DNA from: Collinsella sp. TF06-26
GTDB taxonomy: Bacteria; Actinomycetota; Coriobacteriia; Coriobacteriales; Coriobacteriaceae
DNA length: 64,000 nt
Direction: 5' to 3'
Assembly: GCF_002232035.1 (NCBI RefSeq)
Contig: NZ_NKXR01000001.1
Coordinates: forward strand, 132,574-196,573
Shown piece by piece: positions 59,625-64,000 of this stretch (within the stretch, counting starts at the first letter, position 1; each line of letters begins with the position of its first letter). The notes under the pieces are model-generated. The model worked only from the letters and a program-made list of their open reading frames with translations, was not told where the DNA came from and made no database searches. A program made the translations under genes and the position numbers.

Positions 59625-60628
59625 TGTTGCCCGCTCGTGAGCTCGCGCGTATCTTTTTCGAGGGCGAGTCGGACGAGGCCCGCATCGTCACTGCCGATGC
59701 GTTTGATGAGTGCGAGCACTTGGGTGCTGCATCGATTGCCATCGGCGTGTTCGATGGTGTGCACCGTGGACACCAGGAACTCATCGAAGCGCTTGTCCGT
59801 GATGCCCGTGCCCATGGCTGCAAGGCGGTCGTGGTCACTTTCGATCCCGATCCGGACGTTGTGGTGAGTCCTTCGCCCGCTCAAAAACTGATGACGACGG
59901 CCGACCGTCTACATGCCTTGGCTCAGACCGGGGTCGACGCAGTGGTGGCCGTTCCCTTTACGCCTGAGGTTGCGGCACTCGACCATGTTGGTTTTCTCAC
60001 ACTGTTGTCACGCGTGGTCGACATTCGTTCGATTCGCGTTGGCAGCGATTTTAGGCTGGGTCGTGGCGGTGCTTCTGGTGTTGCCGAGATGCGCGTCTGG
60101 GGTTCCGAGCACGGCGTTGACGTGTATGGTCACGATCTGCTTTGCGAGGGCGGTGAGGCCATTTGCGCCACCCGCATCCGTCATGAGCTGGGACAGGGCC
60201 ATGTGGAGCTGGCTGCTGAGTTGCTCGGCCGCCCGTATATGCTGCGCGGCGGTGTTGTTCGCGGCCGTCACGAGGGCTCTGGCATGGGCTTTCCCACGGC
60301 AAACCTGCAGGTTTCCGACGGCATTCAGGTGCCTGCCGATGGCGTGTATGAGGGCCTGGTGCTCGTCGATGACACCGTATGGCCTGCTGCCGTTAACGTC
60401 GGCCTGCCGCCGACGTATGCCGACGATGCCGCTTCATCGCATCTCGAGGCTAACTTAATTGGTTATACGGGCGACCTGTACGGCGCTTCCGTTTCGCTGG
60501 CGTTTACGCGCTGGCTGCGTCCCTCGCGTGTGTTCGAATCGCTGGATGAGTTGATCTCGACCGTCGAGGGTAATATCGAGGATATTCGTCACAACTTGGG
60601 CGAGCAGGGGGTGAGTATCCGTGATTAG
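59621..60628 (+). CDS. ribF: Bifunctional riboflavin kinase / FAD synthetase
   Basis: 335 residues from ATG 59621, overlapping the truB stop. FAD synthetase domain first: GVFDGVHRGHQEL (HxGH), VVVTFDPDP, VRVGSDFRLGRGG-like. Riboflavin kinase domain next: RHEGSGMGFPTANLQVSDG, PADGVYEGLVLVDDTVWPAA, LEANLIGYTGDLYG. It makes FMN and FAD, which the flavoproteins at the left end of this window need. It overlaps dnaG by 8 bases. Confidence 0.95.
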   Translation: MMLPARELARIFFEGESDEARIVTADAFDECEHLGAASIAIGVFDGVHRGHQELIEALVRDARAHGCKAVVVTFDPDPDVVVSPSPAQKLMTTADRLHALAQTGVDAVVAVPFTPEVAALDHVGFLTLLSRVVDIRSIRVGSDFRLGRGGASGVAEMRVWGSEHGVDVYGHDLLCEGGEAICATRIRHELGQGHVELAAELLGRPYMLRGGVVRGRHEGSGMGFPTANLQVSDGIQVPADGVYEGLVLVDDTVWPAAVNVGLPPTYADDAASSHLEANLIGYTGDLYGASVSLAFTRWLRPSRVFESLDELISTVEGNIEDIRHNLGEQGVSIRD

Positions 60629-62729
60629 CGATGATGAAAAAGACCAGGTACGCGCTGCGTCCGACCTAGTTGCCATCGTGCAGGAAACGGTTGAGCTCAA
60701 GCCCCGCGGCCATGAGTTTTGGGGTTGCTGCCCCTTTCATGGCGAAAAGACGCCGTCCTTCCACATTATCCCCGCCACACAGGTGTGGCATTGCTTTGGC
60801 TGCGGCGAGGGTGGCGACGTCTTCACCTATATCATGAAGCGCGAGAACCTGAGCTTTCCCGAGTCAATCCGTTATTTGGCCGATCGTGCAGGTATTGAGC
60901 TGCACGACACCGGAGATCGCCGCGAGCGCGGTACCAAGCGTGCCCGCATCTACGATCTGTGTGCCGAGACCGCCCAGTTCTACCACACCATGCTTATGCG
61001 CGGTAAGGATGGCCGTCCACGTGAGTACTTTGCCAGCCGCGGCATGGGCGGCGACGTCTGCCGCCGCTACTGCCTGGGCTTTGCGCCGGGTCGTAATATG
61101 CTGGTGGCTCATCTGTCGCAGGCGGGCTTTACTCCGCAGGAGATGATCGACGCCAACGTTGCCGTGAGTCGAGGGCGCGGGCAGCTTGCCGACCGCTTCT
61201 ACGACCGCGTGATGTTCCCCATCTTTGACGAGCAGGGTCACAACATCGCCTTTGGCGGTCGCATCATGGGTGACGGCCAACCCAAGTACCTCAACACCGC
61301 CGAGACGAGCGTGTTTCATAAAAAGCGAAACCTCTACGGCTTTAATTGGGCCAAGGAGTTTATCGTCGCGCAGGATACCGCCATCGTGGTAGAGGGCTAT
61401 ACCGACTGCATCGCCTGTTGGGAGGCGGGGATTAAAAACGTTGTCGCTACGCTGGGCACCGCGCTCACGGAGCATCACGTCAAGACGCTCACCCGCTTTG
61501 CTAAGCGCATCGTGTACATGTTCGACGGCGATGCGGCGGGACAGAAGGCCGCCCGCCGCGCGATTCAGTTTATCGAGCAGGATTCGATGGATCTGCGCTG
61601 CGTGGTGCTGCCCGACGGCAACGACCCCATGGAGTTCATCACGGCGCATGGTGGACAGGAGCTGCAGGCGCGCATCGACGCTGCCGAGCCGCTTATGGAC
61701 TTTGTCTACCGTTCGCTGCAGGAGTCGAGTGACATCACCACGCCGGGCGGTCGTGCCAAGGCGCTGGAAGATGCGCTGACGCTTATCTATCCGCTGCGCG
61801 ATAGCTATATGATCGACACATACTTTATCCAGATTGCCGATCTGCTGGGTTTGGATCTGGAGACGGTTCGCGCGAGTTCGGGTCGCGTGTTTCGCGATGT
61901 CGCCAAGCGCGAAGATGCGGAACGACGTCGTGAGCAGAACTATGAACGCCAGCGGGCGCAAGCCGAGCGCTCTGGTAGCGCGGGCGGTCGGACGTCTGGT
62001 TCGCAGGGGGCATCTCGCGGTGCTTGGGCATCGGGCGCGACGTCGCCGGTGTTCGCGCCGGTCGAGGAGGAGCCGTACGACTATGTCCCGCTCGATGCCT
62101 ACGGCGCCGCGCCCGTGGAGGTCGTCGACGATCTGCCGCCGATCGACGTGCCTGATGGTATGGGCGCTGTTCCTGTGGCTGATGGTTCGGGCGCACCGGC
62201 TGCGGCGGCGCCGATGGTTCTTACCGATCTTGAGCGCAAGTCCTTGGCAGGGGAGCGCGAGCTGTTGACGATGCTCACGAGCTACCCCGACCTGTTCCGC
62301 ACGTATGCCGACCGCATCTGCTCCATCGAGTGGGTTGACCCACGTCACGAGTCCATCGCATGGGCCGTGCTGGCAACGCCGCCGGGAACCGATCCTGCAG
62401 CCTGCATGGATGCGGCGCGCTCGGTGTGTCCCGAGGCGGCAACGCTTGTGAGCGCCGGGCGCATCTCGGCGACGAGCAAACACCCTACCGAGACGAACAT
62501 CGTGTTCATGCTCGATACGCTCGAGCTCTACACCATCAAGCGCCGTATGCGTGCCGCGCAGGCCAAGCTGCGCCAAGACCGTTCGCTCGACGATGAGGCC
62601 CGTCGCGCGCTGACCGTGCAGGCCGCGCAGGATTCGCAGCGTCAACGCGAGCTGCAAAAGTCGATCGGCGGCGTGGCGGACCCGTTCCGTTTGATCGGCC
62701 TGGAGGCCGCGGGCACCGAGCAAGCCTAG
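60621..62729 (+). CDS. dnaG: DNA primase
   Basis: 702 residues from GTG 60621. CHC2 zinc finger at the N-terminus (CCPFHGEKTPSFHIIPATQ then WHCFGCGEGGDVFTY). RNA polymerase core and TOPRIM follow (IVVEGYTDCIACWEAGIKN, YMFDGDAAGQKAARRA). After a low-complexity linker (about 440-530) comes a C-terminal helicase-binding domain. It makes primers for replication. Placed before rpoD, as in the classic macromolecular-synthesis arrangement. Confidence 0.97.
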   Translation: MISDDEKDQVRAASDLVAIVQETVELKPRGHEFWGCCPFHGEKTPSFHIIPATQVWHCFGCGEGGDVFTYIMKRENLSFPESIRYLADRAGIELHDTGDRRERGTKRARIYDLCAETAQFYHTMLMRGKDGRPREYFASRGMGGDVCRRYCLGFAPGRNMLVAHLSQAGFTPQEMIDANVAVSRGRGQLADRFYDRVMFPIFDEQGHNIAFGGRIMGDGQPKYLNTAETSVFHKKRNLYGFNWAKEFIVAQDTAIVVEGYTDCIACWEAGIKNVVATLGTALTEHHVKTLTRFAKRIVYMFDGDAAGQKAARRAIQFIEQDSMDLRCVVLPDGNDPMEFITAHGGQELQARIDAAEPLMDFVYRSLQESSDITTPGGRAKALEDALTLIYPLRDSYMIDTYFIQIADLLGLDLETVRASSGRVFRDVAKREDAERRREQNYERQRAQAERSGSAGGRTSGSQGASRGAWASGATSPVFAPVEEEPYDYVPLDAYGAAPVEVVDDLPPIDVPDGMGAVPVADGSGAPAAAAPMVLTDLERKSLAGERELLTMLTSYPDLFRTYADRICSIEWVDPRHESIAWAVLATPPGTDPAACMDAARSVCPEAATLVSAGRISATSKHPTETNIVFMLDTLELYTIKRRMRAAQAKLRQDRSLDDEARRALTVQAAQDSQRQRELQKSIGGVADPFRLIGLEAAGTEQA

Positions 62730-62839
62730 ATGTTGTGGTCAACCAGCGTATTCTCGCCTATATCCAGTCCTCTTTTTGGGTATAGACGTCAATGTGTGTG
62801 CTAAAGTATTGAGTCCTGTGGACTATGAAGGGAGAATCT

Positions 62840-64000
62840 GTGCCAAAAAAGACTGAGAGCACGGGTACTGGGCTGGAATCCTACGTTGCAAAGCTCATGG
62901 GCAACGGCTCAAACAGGACTTCGGTAACCGAGGACGAGATTCAGGTCGCCCTGAAGGATATCGATGTTTCTGACGAGCAGCTCACCGCGGTGTATTCCGC
63001 GCTGCGCAACAGCGGCATCCAGATTATCTCCGCGAGCGGTAACGACGACGCCCCCATGGACGTCGACGATGACGATAACGATACCGATACCGACGATTTC
63101 GATGACGACGACGAGCACGATTCCGGCTCGCTCGACGATCACGAGCTCAAGATGGCCCGTCAGGCCGATGCCGAGATGGGTTCTTCCAAGAGCAAGAAGA
63201 AGCGCACCGTGCGCACGTCCCGTTCACGCTCCCGCGTGCGTGGCATCGATGCCTCCACGGTGATGCTGACCGGCGATCCGGTTCGTATGTACCTCAAGGA
63301 GATCGGCAAGGTCGACCTGCTGACCGCCTCCGAAGAGGTCGATCTGGCCATGAAGATCGAGGCCGGTCTCGAGGCCACCGAGAAGCTCGAGGCTGCCGAT
63401 GCCGGTGAGCTCGAGCTCACGCGTGCCGAGATGCGTCGTCTTACGCGCATTGAGAACGTTGGCCTCGAAGCCAAGCAGGCGCTCATCAGCGCAAACCTGC
63501 GTCTGGTCGTCTCCATCGCCAAGCGCTATGTCGGCCGCGGCATGCTGTTCCTTGACCTGATCCAGGAGGGCAACCTCGGTCTGATTCGCGCCGTCGAGAA
63601 GTTCGACTACCAGAAGGGCTTCAAGTTCTCCACGTACGCCACGTGGTGGATCCGTCAGGCCATTACGCGCGCTATCGCCGACCAGGCCCGTACAATCCGT
63701 ATTCCCGTGCATATGGTCGAGACTATCAACAAGCTCGTCCGCGTGCAGCGCCAGCTCCTTCAGGATCTGGGTCGCGACCCGACCCCCGAGGAGATCGGTG
63801 CCGAGATGGACATGAGCGCCGACCGCGTCCGCGAGATCCAGAAGATCTCGCAGGAGCCCGTGTCGCTCGAGACCCCCATCGGCGAGGAAGAGGATTCCCA
63901 GCTGGGCGACTTCATCGAGGACTCCCAGGCTATCGTTCCGCCCGATGCTGCCAGCTTCTCCATGCTGCAGGAGCAGCTCACCCAGGTGCTCGACTCGCTT
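62840..64000 (+). CDS. rpoD: Primary sigma factor RpoD/SigA (5' part, runs off the window)
   Basis: 387 codons from GTG 62840 (GGGAGAA site before it), open to the window edge. A variable N-terminal part includes a strongly acidic run (about 74-97, many Asp) followed by a Lys/Arg run. Then region 1.2 ([16 protein letters not shown]), region 2 ([63 protein letters not shown]) and region 3 ([15 protein letters not shown]). Region 4 lies outside. The complete 2.3-2.4 helix identifies the housekeeping sigma factor. Confidence 0.97.
   Translation, partial: MPKKTESTGTGLESYVAKLMGNGSNRTSVTEDEIQVALKDIDVSDEQLTAVYSALRNSGIQIISASGNDDAPMDVDDDDNDTDTDDFDDDDEHDSGSLDDHELKMARQADAEMGSSKSKKKRTVRTSRSRSRVRGIDASTVMLTGDPVRMYLKEIGKVDLLTASEEVDLAMKIEAGLEATEKLEAADAGELELTRAEMRRLTRIENVGLEAKQALISANLRLVVSIAKRYVGRGMLFLDLIQEGNLGLIRAVEKFDYQKGFKFSTYATWWIRQAITRAIADQARTIRIPVHMVETINKLVRVQRQLLQDLGRDPTPEEIGAEMDMSADRVREIQKISQEPVSLETPIGEEEDSQLGDFIEDSQAIVPPDAASFSMLQEQLTQVLDSL

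Overview
The window reads as a high-GC Gram-positive chromosome, most likely a gut actinobacterium of class Coriobacteriia (Collinsella-like). The grounds are strong GC3 bias in the housekeeping genes, a thrS / guaB / leuS / rimP-nusA-infB-rbfA / truB-ribF-dnaG-rpoD gene content, frequent GTG and TTG starts with good ribosome sites, and many intergenic palindromic elements. The species assignment is inference from style, not from a marker search.

Layout: (1) 1-4500, on the minus strand: the N-terminus of an Xaa-Pro peptidase, then an operon of a GlpA-like FAD dehydrogenase, a second FAD/NAD oxidoreductase and a DUF1667 protein. Two intergenic regions here carry elaborate inverted repeats. One is an array of six alternating 16-mers with an exact 80-bp period. 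(2) 4501-6920: a zinc-ribbon membrane protein and a threonyl-tRNA synthetase without a TGS domain. (3) 7247-21272: a capsule/exopolysaccharide operon headed by a LoaP/NusG-like antiterminator. It has a priming sugar transferase, a WecG/TagA transferase, the three-enzyme UDP-FucNAc module (capE/F/G = fnlA/B/C), an acyltransferase, several glycosyltransferases (one a pseudogene), Wzy, a pyruvyltransferase-FrhB fusion and Wzx. GC falls sharply in its second half. Two long G tracts lie in or at the start of genes. (4) 21273-34261: an AT-richer accessory island with PIN and IS256-type remnants, an ABC/SMC-type ATPase followed by a protein with a hydrophobic C-terminus, a HEPN protein, a KAP NTPase split by an in-frame TGA, a membrane/soluble pair of unknown function, an Abi_2 (AbiD/F) HEPN protein with a terminator-capped leader RNA, palindromic non-coding elements and an MqsR-MqsA-SecB-like toxin-antitoxin-chaperone operon. 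This is best read as a phage-defence and toxin-antitoxin island.

(5) 34389-45484: a complete Gram-positive-type Pel polysaccharide locus: PelD fused to an SDR-like domain and keeping an RxxD c-di-GMP site, PelE, a DUF2194 deacetylase, PelF and PelG. It is followed without a break by CotH-like, VTC-like and DUF4956 genes. (6) 45518-49021: a PLP-fold protein that appears to lack its catalytic lysine, a ModE-like regulator, guaB and palindromic leader elements. (7) 49045-64000: leuS, a lipoprotein, the rimP-nusA-infB-rbfA-nrnA-truB-ribF-dnaG run, and the start of rpoD, which leaves the window.

In function the window joins core translation, transcription and replication genes to two separate surface-polysaccharide systems, with a defence island between them. 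No tRNA, rRNA or CRISPR array was seen. All assignments come from reading motifs by eye; no database was searched.
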